From NCBI GenBank assembly GCA_001683985.1, contig MAEO01000044.1, positions 1 through 64,000 on the forward strand: a stretch of DNA of 64,000 bases, read 5' to 3'. Below, one piece after another: positions 1 through 8,438 of the stretch. The DNA is from Smithella sp. M82 (GTDB taxonomy: Bacteria; Desulfobacterota; Syntrophia; Syntrophales; Smithellaceae). A program made the translations under genes and the position numbers. Each line of letters begins with the position of its first letter. The stretch's first letter is position 1. The notes under the pieces are model-generated. The model made no database searches, was not told the DNA's origin, and saw nothing but the letters and a program-made list of their open reading frames with translations.

Positions 1-73
1 CGGTCTAAAGCATGCCGGACAACAAAGTGACTCCCCCGGCGGGAGCCGGCTAATTCCACATAATTTGGATTGA

Positions 74-493
74 TCAACTATCCATTTTGGGTAAAGAAAT
101 TTTAAAAAACTGAACGCCTTCTTCCCTTAAATTTTCTTCTTCTTGCGGCGTACTGGTGCCTTTGATATTTCGTTTTTCTTCATCCCCATAATGTATTTTT
201 AAGGCAGTTTCGGCAAATTTATTACCCACATCTTCGAAACTATTATCAATATATTGTTGTAATATTTTTAGGGAATTAGCCGGAGAAAGACCCTTTTCCT
301 GAGTCTTATTTGCTCCCCGTGAATCTTTTCCGAGAATTGTAATTGAAGAAGGAACAACTTCAATATCCGAGCTATTACACACTGGACAAAAAATCAGGTT
401 TTGTGAATTTTGTGAAATCCAGGCTTGCCGATCCTTAAACCAGCCTTCGAATGTGTGTCCCTTTTCACATTTTAAATCGTAAATAATCACCAA
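74..493 (-). CDS. DUF1178 family small zinc-ribbon-like protein
   Basis: A 139-residue protein of the DUF1178 family, whose function is unknown. The N-terminus carries the family pattern DLKCEKGHTFEGWF (residues 6-19), with Cys9 and His13. A second cysteine pair, CPVC, lies at residues 36-39, so a small metal-binding knuckle is likely. The rest is polar and charged, with no signal peptide or membrane segment, so it should be cytosolic. In related bacteria such genes stand alone, as here. The ATG at 493 is the only reasonable start. The family assignment is by motif; no role is inferred. Confidence 0.85.
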   Translation of the reverse strand: MVIIYDLKCEKGHTFEGWFKDRQAWISQNSQNLIFCPVCNSSDIEVVPSSITILGKDSRGANKTQEKGLSPANSLKILQQYIDNSFEDVGNKFAETALKIHYGDEEKRNIKGTSTPQEEENLREEGVQFFKISLPKMDS

Positions 494-820
494 ACTATAT
501 CCTTTGTATAATAATTTATATATTTATAACATGCCCTTAAATAAAATACAATTATATATAAAATGATTTTTGGCAAAAGAATATAGAATTCAGCTATTAA
601 TCTCTAAGTATGAATTACAACTGAATCACGGGTATGAGACACAAGTTTCAGAACCTTTTGTTTATGAAATTTGAGTCTCCTTACCCTAGGCTTGCGCTTA
701 AGATAGCTCAACTAACCAATTTCGCCACGCTTAGCTTGCATAATTGGAGTTTCGCAATAAAAAAAGCGCAATAAAAAAAGTGGACAATTGGAAAGAAATT
801 TTATATCTTCCGTGCCGTGT
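494..820. other. AT-rich intergenic region between DUF1178 gene and tRNA-Pro
   Basis: 327 bases with no credible gene; short ORFs on both strands here are shadows. The only structure seen is the imperfect inverted repeat at 636-679, listed separately. It presumably holds the DUF1178 promoter (minus strand) and the tRNA promoter (plus strand), but no clear -35/-10 pair could be picked. Confidence 0.6.
636..679. repeat. Imperfect inverted repeat (GAGACTCAAATTTCA family), copy 1
   Basis: Arms at 636-650 (GAGACACAAGTTTCA) and 665-679 pair in 13 of 15 positions. The reverse complement of the right arm, GAGACTCAAATTTCA, recurs exactly at 56136-56150. A looser relative starts near 47911. No U-run follows, so this is more likely a small dispersed repeat than a terminator. 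Confidence 0.55.
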
Positions 821-897
821 CGGGATGTGGCCCAGTTTGGTAGGGCACTGCGTTCGGGACGCAGGAGTCGCGCGTTCAAATCGCGCCATCCCGACCA
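821..897 (+). tRNA. tRNA-Pro (anticodon CGG), CCA encoded
   Basis: A complete 77-nt tRNA. The acceptor stem CGGGATG (821-827) pairs with CATCCCG (887-893), then discriminator A894 and an encoded CCA at 895-897. The anticodon stem CTGCG/CGCAG flanks the loop TTCGGGA, giving anticodon CGG, which reads proline codon CCG. The T arm GCGCGTTCAAATCGCGC is intact apart from an expected variation. A 5' C at position 1 is typical of bacterial tRNA-Pro. It stands alone, and a short T-rich stretch follows it. Confidence 0.96.
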
Positions 898-1003
898 TTT
901 TCTTTTTAACTCTATTGCCAACAGCTAACAACCTAAATACCATAAAATGGCACTATAGCGTCGCTATAGGCTTATTGGAATCAGTAAATTAATGAGAGAT
1001 TAG

Positions 1004-1177
1004 TTTCCAAAGACAAAGTGCGTTAAACTCACAAGTTGTGATAAGACTCAACCTTCAAAAGTAAAACGTATTAAAGTTTGCGAGTCTGATGATCTATTTC
1101 CAATATATCAGAATTGGGAAATATTTCGCATAGTTGAAGACAATCTGCCATTGATTACAGACTGTTCTGCTGCTTAA
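1004..1177 (+). pseudogene. 57-codon open frame without a start codon, gene-tail remnant
   Basis: The frame runs from just after a TAG (1001-1003) to the TAA at 1175-1177. It contains no ATG, GTG or TTG. The encoded composition looks protein-like, including PIYQNWEIFRIVEDNLPLI near the end. It sits between tRNA-Pro and pilC on the opposite strand to pilC. It may be the 3' end of a gene lost by deletion next to the tRNA. No family was recognised, and chance openness cannot be excluded. Confidence 0.3.
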
Positions 1178-1185
1178 TATATTTA

Positions 1186-2394
1186 TTAACCGACAACGGA
1201 TGCAAGTTTGAAGATCGGCAGATACATCGCTATAATCATACTGCCAACAATTCCCCCTAGGAAAACTATCATTACCGGCTCTAAAAGAGCCGTCATTGAA
1301 TCCACCGCAACATCAATTTCTTCGTCGTAAAAATTGGCAATTTTACTAAGCATAGAATCAAGAGCGCCTGTGGCTTCTCCTACGGAAATCATCTGTATGA
1401 CCATGGGTGGAAAAAGTTCCGTTTCCGCCAATGGTTCAGCTATGGAACGGCCTTCACTGATACCTTGGCGTGTTTTCATTAAAGCATTTTCGACAACTTT
1501 ATTGCCGGAAGTTTTACTGACAATGCTTAATCCTTCCAAAATAGGAACACCGGAAGTCATCATTGTCGAGAGTGTTCGCGAAAATTTGGCCACAGCAACT
1601 TTTTTTAACAATATCCCGAATATCGGCAGTTTAAGTAACATGGAATCGACAGCAAGGCGGCCTTTTTCCGTTTTATAAAATCTCAAAAAGATCATATAAA
1701 ATACAACACATAAAGCTAGCATGTATATAAAATAATGCTGGGTAAATTCACTTGCAGTAATTAAGAATTGAGTAGGACCTGGTAATTGCCCGCCCATCCC
1801 TTCAAACATTTTCTTGAATACAGGAATAACCTTAAGAAGTAATAAAGTAACTACAGAAATAGCTATAACCAAAACAGCTATGGGATAAGTCATTGCACCC
1901 TTAACTCGACGCTTTAATCTTAAAGCCTTTTCCATATAATTGGAAAGACGTTCCAAGATAACATCCAGCATACCGCCTGCTTCACCGGCGGCAATTAAAT
2001 TCACAAAAAGCTCATCAAATATTTGTGGGTATTTTCTTAAAGCGTTGGTCAGACTGGTTCCCCCTTCTATATCCTCTTTTATTGACCGGATAATTTTAGC
2101 AAAGTTCTTATTTTGCTCTTGTTGAGCCAAAAGGTCCAGACACTGAATAAGCGGCAGCCCGGCATTGATCATCGTAGAAAAAACCCGGCAAAAGACAACG
2201 ACACTTTTTTCTTTTACCTTCCCTTTTAAAAAGGGTAAGTACTCGGAAATATCTTTAGGTTTTAACTTTACTTCAATGGATTTATATCCCTGCCGGCGTA
2301 ACAATCCACGAACGGCCATCTCATCGGCAGCTTCCATCTCTCCCTTTTTTACTTCATTCTTTTTTGTTATACCTTCCCAAATAAAAATCGGCAT
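1186..2394 (-). CDS. pilC: Type IV pilus / type II secretion inner-membrane platform protein PilC/GspF
   Basis: 402 residues, the usual length of PilC/GspF. There are two copies of the GspF domain (about 70-190 and 270-395), each with the family pattern of an early helical bundle followed by EAGG/GEATG signatures (AGEAGGMLDVILERL, SVGEATGALDSML). Hydrophobic segments lie at about 165-195, 218-236 and 368-395. The protein forms the inner-membrane platform that works with PilB/PilT ATPases to polymerise pilin. No pilB, pilT or pilin gene is within the window; they could lie elsewhere. AAGGA lies about ten bases before the ATG at 2394. Telling PilC from GspF by eye is uncertain; the N-terminal WEGITKKNEVKKGEMEA favours PilC. 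Confidence 0.9.
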   Translation of the reverse strand: MPIFIWEGITKKNEVKKGEMEAADEMAVRGLLRRQGYKSIEVKLKPKDISEYLPFLKGKVKEKSVVVFCRVFSTMINAGLPLIQCLDLLAQQEQNKNFAKIIRSIKEDIEGGTSLTNALRKYPQIFDELFVNLIAAGEAGGMLDVILERLSNYMEKALRLKRRVKGAMTYPIAVLVIAISVVTLLLLKVIPVFKKMFEGMGGQLPGPTQFLITASEFTQHYFIYMLALCVVFYMIFLRFYKTEKGRLAVDSMLLKLPIFGILLKKVAVAKFSRTLSTMMTSGVPILEGLSIVSKTSGNKVVENALMKTRQGISEGRSIAEPLAETELFPPMVIQMISVGEATGALDSMLSKIANFYDEEIDVAVDSMTALLEPVMIVFLGGIVGSMIIAMYLPIFKLASVVG

Positions 2395-2508
2395 ATTTTA
2401 AAATCCTTTTCTTACATTGGAATGACTATAATATTTTATTAGTGTAAAATAATTTCCATATAAATTCAACTAGTTAAATTAGAAAATTTAATGGGAACAG
2501 TTAATTGT

Positions 2509-3261
2509 TTATTTCTTAATTTCCATTTTTCGGTGACGCTGACAAAATATCTCATACAGGATAATACCGGAAGCTACAGCAACATTTAATGAATCAAAGT
2601 TTCCAGCCATGGGAATTGTCAGTAAAAAATCACATTTTTTTCTCACCAGGGGTCTGATACCTTTGGCTTCCCCTCCTAGTACCAGAACTACAGAACAATT
2701 AAAGTCCATCTCCTGTAAATTACCTCCACCACGAGTTTCCGCTCCAAAAACCCAAAACCCTTTATCTTTCAGGTAATCTATAGTTTGCGATATATTAACA
2801 ACTTTGGCAATAGGTATTTGCGTAACACTTCCCGCGGAAGCTTTATTAACAACCGCCGTAACCGAAGCCGCTCTGTCTTCAGGAATAATTACACCGTTCG
2901 CACCCAAACAATGAGCAGTGCGAATTATTGACCCCAGATTATGGGGATCAATGATACTGTCAAGAACTAAGACTAAGTCAAAATTAAAAGATTGATTACG
3001 GTTTCTTATTATTTCATCCAGATCAGCATAAATAAAATTCCGGCACAGGCCTATAACTCCCTGATGATCAGAAGTCCCTGCCAATTCATCCAAATATTTT
3101 CGCTGATTAAATTCAACTGGAATTACTTTTTGTCCGGCTAATTCTATTATTTCTTTTATGGAAGATCCACCTCGGCCGGAAGCAATGATAATTTTTCTTA
3201 GCCGGCCTTTCTGCTGTTGAAGGAGGGTATTAATGGAATTTATACCGTAAACTACCTCCAT
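2509..3261 (-). CDS. rlmB: 23S rRNA (guanosine-2'-O-)-methyltransferase RlmB (SpoU/TrmH family)
   Basis: 250 residues with an N-terminal substrate-binding domain (1-75, starting VVYGINSINTLLQ) and a SPOUT knot domain (about 97-245). The three SpoU motifs are visible: DPHNLGSIIRTA (about 107-118), LVLGGEAKGI (about 193-203) and SLNVAVASGIILYE (about 224-237). The family methylates the 2'-OH of G2251 in the 23S P-loop using SAM. It is the last gene of the minus-strand rpoZ-pyrF-rlmB series, 27 bases after pyrF. A different TrmH-type specificity cannot be excluded from sequence alone. Confidence 0.92.
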   Translation of the reverse strand: MEVVYGINSINTLLQQQKGRLRKIIIASGRGGSSIKEIIELAGQKVIPVEFNQRKYLDELAGTSDHQGVIGLCRNFIYADLDEIIRNRNQSFNFDLVLVLDSIIDPHNLGSIIRTAHCLGANGVIIPEDRAASVTAVVNKASAGSVTQIPIAKVVNISQTIDYLKDKGFWVFGAETRGGGNLQEMDFNCSVVLVLGGEAKGIRPLVRKKCDFLLTIPMAGNFDSLNVAVASGIILYEIFCQRHRKMEIKK

Positions 3262-3288
3262 TTTCTGTTTCCCATTTTCGTGACTTAA

Positions 3289-4038
3289 TTATCTTGTTGT
3301 TAAACCACCAGCAATTTCGTGAACAATTTGCCTGCAAGCTTCCAGAGGTTTGGGGGCCGTGCTAATCGGTCTTCCCACAACAATATAATCGGCACCTCTT
3401 TTTATAGCTTCATAGGCGCTGAGAGTTCTTTTTTGATCGTCTTTTGCTGTTGAGCCGACACTGCGTATACCCGGAGTTACGATTATAAATTTATCATCAA
3501 AATTCGAGCGCAAAAGTTCAATATCCTGTGCTGAAGCTACGACACCAGACACTCCTGCATTTTTTGCTAACCTGGCCAAATGAATGACTTGTTCACCGGT
3601 TGTCCCTGAAAAACCAATTTCTGCCAGATCAGCATCATTCAAACTGGTAAGCACCGTAACCGCCAAAATAATTGGTCGAGTAGCGGTTATTTTATCAGCA
3701 CAAGCCCGGGCGGCGGCAACTGCTTCCTTAATCATCTGTTTGCCACCTGAGGCATGCACATTAAACATGTCAACATTCAATCTAACGGCGGCCTGGGCAG
3801 CACGGGCAACTGTATTGGGAATATCATGAAATTTCAGATCTAAAAATACCTTCTGGCCTCTTTCTTTGATACTTTCAATTATTTTTGGTCCGACAGAAGT
3901 AAACAATTCCTTGCCGACTTTAAACATACCGACATGTCCGGAGAGAAGCTTTATCCAGGATAAAGCTTCCTTATAATTGTCAGCATCAAGAGCAAAGATT
4001 AATTTATTCCTTGCCGACTCAATCAACGTATTCCTCAT
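3289..4038 (-). CDS. pyrF: Orotidine 5'-phosphate decarboxylase
   Basis: About 249 residues, a TIM-barrel enzyme that decarboxylates OMP to UMP in pyrimidine synthesis. The substrate Asp lies in FALDAD, a Lys in FKVGKELF, and the catalytic signature DLKFHDIPNTVARA is at about residue 68. The C-terminal phosphate loop reads GADYIVVGRPIS. This is the short bacterial form. Start: GTG (4041) and ATG (4038) are adjacent and the ATG is chosen. The 5' end overlaps the 3' end of rpoZ (stop at 4019) by about 20 bases, suggesting translational coupling. Confidence 0.95.
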   Translation of the reverse strand: MRNTLIESARNKLIFALDADNYKEALSWIKLLSGHVGMFKVGKELFTSVGPKIIESIKERGQKVFLDLKFHDIPNTVARAAQAAVRLNVDMFNVHASGGKQMIKEAVAAARACADKITATRPIILAVTVLTSLNDADLAEIGFSGTTGEQVIHLARLAKNAGVSGVVASAQDIELLRSNFDDKFIIVTPGIRSVGSTAKDDQKRTLSAYEAIKRGADYIVVGRPISTAPKPLEACRQIVHEIAGGLTTR

Positions 4039-4288
4039 CACCGATGAACTCAGAACTATCCGGAATCGGTTTGAAATCTTCCTGCGTTCCGTTTAAATAT
4101 TCAGGATTGGCATAAACGACCTTGCCCGCAGCAATTTCGCGTAAAGCCAACACAATCTCTCTGTTTTTACTGGCCACCAATGGTGTTGCTCCTTTCAACA
4201 ATTGATGCGCGCGCTTTGACGCCAGTGAAACAAGCCCAAATCTGGTTTTGGCAGCAAGTAAAGAATCTTCTATTGTAATCCTAGCCAT
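4019..4288 (-). CDS. rpoZ: DNA-directed RNA polymerase omega subunit
   Basis: 89 residues beginning MARITIEDSLLAAKTRFGLV, followed by LASKRAHQLLKG and then KNREIVLALREIAAGKV, the classic omega pattern. It helps assembly of beta' into RNA polymerase. It lies directly downstream of gmk (15 bases), as in many proteobacteria, and overlaps pyrF. The acidic tail (DSSEFIGDEEYVD) is usual for delta-proteobacterial omega. Confidence 0.96.
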   Translation of the reverse strand: MARITIEDSLLAAKTRFGLVSLASKRAHQLLKGATPLVASKNREIVLALREIAAGKVVYANPEYLNGTQEDFKPIPDSSEFIGDEEYVD

Positions 4289-4303
4289 TAATCCAAAATC
4301 TCC

Positions 4304-4921
4304 TTAAAATATATTATTTTTCTTGATAAACTTTTTAATTTCACTTCGCAACCTTCTTCTTTTACATTTTTCAGCTTTATAAATAGAAATCAATTGATCT
4401 GCTGCTGTTTCTAAATCCTTGTTAAAAATTATATAATCATACCATGAAATTTCTTTTAATTCGCTTTCGGCCTGATCGAATCGATCTTTGATAACTTTAC
4501 CGGTTTCGCATCCTCGTCCTTCCAGGCGTCTTAAAAGTTCATCCCGGGACGGGGGAAGCACAAAAACATAAACACCCCCCCTAAACTTTTGTTTTATATT
4601 CTTTGCCCCTCGTGGTTCGATATCCAGCAGCAAATCCTGACCGTTATGAAGAATTGATTCCATTATTTTCCTGGAAGATCCGTATAAATTGCCGTAATTC
4701 TCCACCCATTCGACAAACTCACCCTGATCAATACGAGACTGAAATTCCTGACGAGAAATAAAATGGTAATCTTTTCCGTTTACTTCATTGGGGCGTGGAG
4801 GCCTGGATGTATAGGAAACCGAAAATTTAATTTCCGGACAGGCCTGCAGCAACTTTTGGCAGATAGTGCTTTTCCCTGTCCCCGATGGTGCAGAAACAAC
4901 TATAAATAATCCTCTTGTCAT
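4304..4921 (-). CDS. gmk: Guanylate kinase
   Basis: 205 residues, phosphorylating GMP to GDP. The P-loop SAPSGTGKST is at about 9-18, and the GMP-binding part has SYTSRPPRPNEVNGKDYHF at about 37. The lid region GRGCETGKVIKDRFDQAESEL follows. The downstream neighbour is rpoZ and the upstream neighbour yicC is only 5 bases away, so yicC-gmk-rpoZ-pyrF-rlmB reads as one unit. The remA/DUF370 gene often found between yicC and gmk is absent. Confidence 0.96.
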   Translation of the reverse strand: MTRGLFIVVSAPSGTGKSTICQKLLQACPEIKFSVSYTSRPPRPNEVNGKDYHFISRQEFQSRIDQGEFVEWVENYGNLYGSSRKIMESILHNGQDLLLDIEPRGAKNIKQKFRGGVYVFVLPPSRDELLRRLEGRGCETGKVIKDRFDQAESELKEISWYDYIIFNKDLETAADQLISIYKAEKCKRRRLRSEIKKFIKKNNIF

Positions 4922-4926
4922 AATAC

Positions 4927-5805
4927 TTACTCAATATTTTGCGCTTGCTCACGCAATTTACCTAATTCACTTTTAACTTCAATCACTTGACGAGTTATCT
5001 CCACATCGCTGACTTTTGAACCAATCGTATTAATTTCACGATTCATTTCCTGCAACAAGAAATCAATTTTCCTTCCTTCTATTCCATCACTTAACAAAAA
5101 TTCCTCAAACTGGCTGATGTGACTATGCATCCGCACGATTTCCTCCGTAATATCACTTCTTTCAGCCATAATTGCGACTTCCTGAACCAGACGGGATTCA
5201 TCCAGTTCCAATCCTTCGGTTAATTCCTTAATTCTTTCAGAAAGACGTTTTTGATACTCAACAACTACTTGCGGCGCACGCAAATTAATAGTTTGCAGGA
5301 TTCCTTTAATGCTCTTCAGCCTCATATCCATATCCTGATACAAGATCAATCCTTCTTCCTGCCGCATATTACCTAACATAGTCAACGACTCCAAAAACAT
5401 TTTTTCCACATGACTCAAAAAGCCCGGACTCAATTGAGTTTCGGCAGGTGGAGTAAAAATATCACGAAAGTCGGCTATAGTCTTTAACGTAATTGGAGAT
5501 TTCAGATTAAATTCTGCTTTAAGTTTTTTTAAAACATCAAAATAATTACGGGCAATTTCCATATTCAAATTCAGCGGGAGAATATCGGTGTTCTCTCCGT
5601 TCAGCCGTATTGATACTTCGATACGCCCTCGTTTGAATCGTTCACTAATTTTCTTTTTAAAATCCATTTCCAAAGAGAAAAGCGCTGAAGGCATCCGCAG
5701 TATTATCTCGAGAAAACGATGATTTACAGATTTAGCCTCTACAACGATATTTCTTCCGTCTTGGACTGTTTCCATCCGGCCATAACCGGTCATGCTTTTT
5801 ATCAT
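4927..5805 (-). CDS. yicC: YicC/YloC family endoribonuclease-like protein
   Basis: 292 residues beginning MIKSMTGYGR, the signature of the YicC family. The N-terminal domain (1-155) has VEAKSVNHRFLEI. The C-terminal DUF1732 part has KIDFLLQEMNREINTIGSK near the end, which is highly conserved. Family members in E. coli and B. subtilis have been linked to RNA cleavage and stress survival. It heads the gmk-rpoZ group. The function is taken from family knowledge only. Confidence 0.92.
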   Translation of the reverse strand: MIKSMTGYGRMETVQDGRNIVVEAKSVNHRFLEIILRMPSALFSLEMDFKKKISERFKRGRIEVSIRLNGENTDILPLNLNMEIARNYFDVLKKLKAEFNLKSPITLKTIADFRDIFTPPAETQLSPGFLSHVEKMFLESLTMLGNMRQEEGLILYQDMDMRLKSIKGILQTINLRAPQVVVEYQKRLSERIKELTEGLELDESRLVQEVAIMAERSDITEEIVRMHSHISQFEEFLLSDGIEGRKIDFLLQEMNREINTIGSKVSDVEITRQVIEVKSELGKLREQAQNIE

Positions 5806-5845
5806 TTATACCCCGTATATCAACTTAATGAACTTTGCGTGTTCT

Positions 5846-6382
5846 TTATAACTGTTGCTGCATTTTTAACTGCAACAAATATCTGGACCTGATTTTATCA
5901 AGCATCAAAAGTTGTTTCTCATCCGCATAATCGGGATATGTCCAAGGCAGCGGACAAAACTTCTTTCCCTGATAAACAAGCGTCAAGTCTGCATAAATCC
6001 CATCCCTCAGGTATGGACGATGAGTGTATGCCTTGCCGGTAGCCAATATCAAATGTGCTTTGGATATATAACCGGGATCAATATTTACCTGCCGTTGTAA
6101 ATTCAATGCAGTTTTATTCTCAATCTCATTTGTTGCCAGTTTAATGTCGGGCAAGTTCTCCGGCCTTATCAATTCTTCCATAGACAAATAGCGCCGCACA
6201 AGACTATGGCCCATTTCGACGCTATAATAATCCGTATAATCAAACAACATTTCTTCGCTTATGAAATCCGGCTGTCCATAAGCAGAAGATAAAATTTCTA
6301 TCGTATCATTCAACAGTGTTGTTTCTTTAGCAAAAATGCTGAAGAACAACTTTACCGGTTCCATCGGATTCGGCTTGCTCAT
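5846..6382 (-). CDS. DUF4416 family protein
   Basis: 178 residues, a family of unknown function common in Desulfobacterota and other anaerobes. Recognised from LFFSIFAKE near the N-terminus, then DYTDYYSVEMG and the block NIDPGYISKAHLILATGKAY at about 100-120, with a C-terminal YPDYAD. No signal peptide or membrane segment is visible. The stop codon of the upstream heptose kinase gene overlaps its start by four bases, so the two are probably translated together. No function is proposed. Confidence 0.85.
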   Translation of the reverse strand: MSKPNPMEPVKLFFSIFAKETTLLNDTIEILSSAYGQPDFISEEMLFDYTDYYSVEMGHSLVRRYLSMEELIRPENLPDIKLATNEIENKTALNLQRQVNIDPGYISKAHLILATGKAYTHRPYLRDGIYADLTLVYQGKKFCPLPWTYPDYADEKQLLMLDKIRSRYLLQLKMQQQL

Positions 6383-7368
6383 AATACTTCTAATAATTCT
6401 CTCTGCGAAACAGTGGCCGTACCGATTTTCCCTACCACAATACCCGCGGCTAAGTTAGCCAAACATGTTGCTTCCTTAATATCGGCGCGCGCAGCCAGGC
6501 CTAAAGCAAGCATACCGATAACCGTATCGCCTGCACCGGTCACATCATAAACTTCCTTGGCCTGAGCAGGAAAATAAGTGTGAACAATTTCCCTGCCGTT
6601 TTCAAAAAGACTCATGCCTTCTTCCCCGCGTGTAATGAGCATGGTTTGGAAAGCATACTTTCTTAAAAGAGTTTCGCTTAATCGCTGAAGATCATCGGAA
6701 TTTGTTATTTCCATGCCGGCAGCACGCTGAGCCTCATAATGGTTGGGAGTGATCACATGTACACCTTTGTATATGGAAAAATTGTTTTGTTTCGGATCAA
6801 CACAAATGATTATATTCAAATCTGCCGTTATCTTTTTTATTCCCTCAATAAGTTCTCTGGACACAACTCCTTTGTTATAATCGGAAATAACGACAGCTCC
6901 GATTTTCTTGCGCAAAGATTCAACATATTCCAGGATTTTATCGATACTGGTTTGAGGAATAGGTTTTCTATTTTCCTTATCAAAACGCACCATTTGTTGA
7001 CCATGTGCAACAATCCTCGTCTTTAAAGTAGTTGGCCGTCTTCTTTCCACAACTATTCCTTTTGTTTCAATCTTTCTTCCACGCAACTCCGCGACTAATT
7101 TTCTTCCGATATTATCCGATCCGATAACCCCGGCAACATAAACTTTAGCGCCCATAGCATAAATGTTGTTAAGAACATTGGCGCAACCGCCCAGCATAAT
7201 ACTGTCTTTTTGGACATCAACTACAGGCACGGGCGCTTCGGGAGAAATTCGGGAAACATTTCCCCAGATGAAATGATCGACCATCACATCTCCGACCACA
7301 AGAACCCCGGCATGTGAAAAATCAGCGATAATTTCTAAAGCCCTTCTTTTTGTTAGAATTCTATGCAC
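6379..7368 (-). CDS. rfaE1: D-glycero-beta-D-manno-heptose-7-phosphate kinase (single-domain RfaE1/HldA type)
   Basis: 329 residues, a PfkB-fold kinase that makes heptose-1,7-bisphosphate for LPS inner-core ADP-heptose. The N-terminal VGDVMVDHFIWGNVSRISPE and GGCANVLNN (about 59-67) are typical of the heptose branch. The C-terminal DVTGAGDTV (about 275) holds the catalytic Asp. The nucleotidyltransferase half of bifunctional HldE is absent, so a separate rfaE2 is expected elsewhere. A divergent promoter region separates it from plsC. Its presence argues for an LPS-bearing outer membrane. Confidence 0.92.
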   Translation of the reverse strand: MHRILTKRRALEIIADFSHAGVLVVGDVMVDHFIWGNVSRISPEAPVPVVDVQKDSIMLGGCANVLNNIYAMGAKVYVAGVIGSDNIGRKLVAELRGRKIETKGIVVERRRPTTLKTRIVAHGQQMVRFDKENRKPIPQTSIDKILEYVESLRKKIGAVVISDYNKGVVSRELIEGIKKITADLNIIICVDPKQNNFSIYKGVHVITPNHYEAQRAAGMEITNSDDLQRLSETLLRKYAFQTMLITRGEEGMSLFENGREIVHTYFPAQAKEVYDVTGAGDTVIGMLALGLAARADIKEATCLANLAAGIVVGKIGTATVSQRELLEVL

Positions 7369-7685
7369 GCTTTGAGAAAAACTCCTCTAAAAATTACGGA
7401 TATAAGTCCTGCAATTAATTCTGAAAACTAAAAAAAGCGCTTATAGCGCCCTCGTCATAAAAAGCTGCGTAATATTATTACCAAGACCTTAATTTGTCAA
7501 ATGTTTTCTAAAAAATATATTTCATTATTGACTTCAATAAAATTATCAAGTAAAAGCTCATCCGTGAAATTTCAACTTTATTAAAACCAGGCATTTACAA
7601 GCAAAGCACAATAATATCTTGCTAAATAGACTATCCTGAATAAGCTATGCGACGTAAATAATTAGTCTCAGGGGTAAAGACGTTT
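7369..7685. other. Divergent intergenic region between rfaE1 and plsC
   Basis: 317 AT-rich bases with no gene. They must hold promoters for both directions. A short inverted repeat GCGC-TTATA-GCGC is at 7437-7449, too weak to call a terminator. A candidate plus-strand promoter is listed separately. Nothing else was recognised. Confidence 0.6.
7528..7556 (+). promoter_or_regulatory. Candidate sigma70 promoter for plsC-uppP
   Basis: TTGACT (7528-7533), a 17-base spacer, then TAAAAG (7551-7556). The -35 matches 5 of 6 and the -10 matches 4 of 6. It lies about 130 bases before the plsC start. AT-rich surroundings make chance matches common. Confidence 0.35.
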
Positions 7686-8438
7686 ATGATTTATTCAGTA
7701 CTATTACTGACTTTAGGTTTAGTTTTAACCGCATTCATGTCCTTCTGGTCTATAGTTTTTTCAATTTTCTCAGATTCCGATAATAAAGTTCACAAAGTAG
7801 CCACTCTTTGGGCCAGGATTTTGCTTTTGATATGCAATATAAAAGTCAAAGTAATCGGCAGAGAAAATCTCTTACACGATAAACCTCAAATTTTTATGGC
7901 TAATCATCAGAGCGATTTCGATATTTTAATTGCTCTGGCTTATATATCCGTACAATTTCGTTGGATCGTCAAGAAAGAATTACTCAGCATTCCTATATTC
8001 GGCGCGGTATTGAAAAGTGCAGGATACATTGGAATAGACCGGAAAAATTTAAAAGAAGCATTGAAAAACATCGATAAAGCCGTTTTGCAAATATGGAAAG
8101 GAAAATCAATTATGACCTTTCCGGAGGACACAAAAAGTCGTAAGGGCGAAATCAAACCTTTTAAAAAGGGAGCTTTTTATCTTGCCATTGAGTCAGGCGC
8201 ACCTATTGTACCTGTTTCTATAATCGGCAGTGACGGAATTATGCCACAAAAATCGCTGAAAATATTTCCCTGCCAAATAAAACTGATCATCGGCAAACCA
8301 ATAGAAACAAAAAATTTTAATATTGAAAACCGTCAGGAGTTGATAGAAAAGGTCAGGAATACTATCATTAAGAATTATAATTACCGGCAAAACACGGAAA
8401 ATTTAACAGCTCAAACCCTGGGAAGTGAGGCTACTTGA
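7686..8438 (+). CDS. plsC: 1-acyl-sn-glycerol-3-phosphate acyltransferase (PlsC family)
   Basis: 250 residues with an N-terminal hydrophobic anchor (about 1-30). The HX4D catalytic motif is NHQSDFD (His74, Asp79), and the substrate motif is FPEDTKSRKGEIKPFKKG (about 143), where the usual FPEGTRS reads FPEDTKS. The family acylates lysophosphatidic acid at the inner membrane to make phosphatidic acid. AGGGG precedes the ATG by 11 bases. Its last bases overlap the TTG start of uppP, so the two envelope genes are coupled. Confidence 0.9.
   Translation: MIYSVLLLTLGLVLTAFMSFWSIVFSIFSDSDNKVHKVATLWARILLLICNIKVKVIGRENLLHDKPQIFMANHQSDFDILIALAYISVQFRWIVKKELLSIPIFGAVLKSAGYIGIDRKNLKEALKNIDKAVLQIWKGKSIMTFPEDTKSRKGEIKPFKKGAFYLAIESGAPIVPVSIIGSDGIMPQKSLKIFPCQIKLIIGKPIETKNFNIENRQELIEKVRNTIIKNYNYRQNTENLTAQTLGSEAT

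Noticed and set aside
953-969. Palindrome CTATAGCG-T-CGCTATAG after tRNA-Pro as terminator
   Set aside because: The single-base loop is too small for a hairpin of that arm length and no U-run follows.
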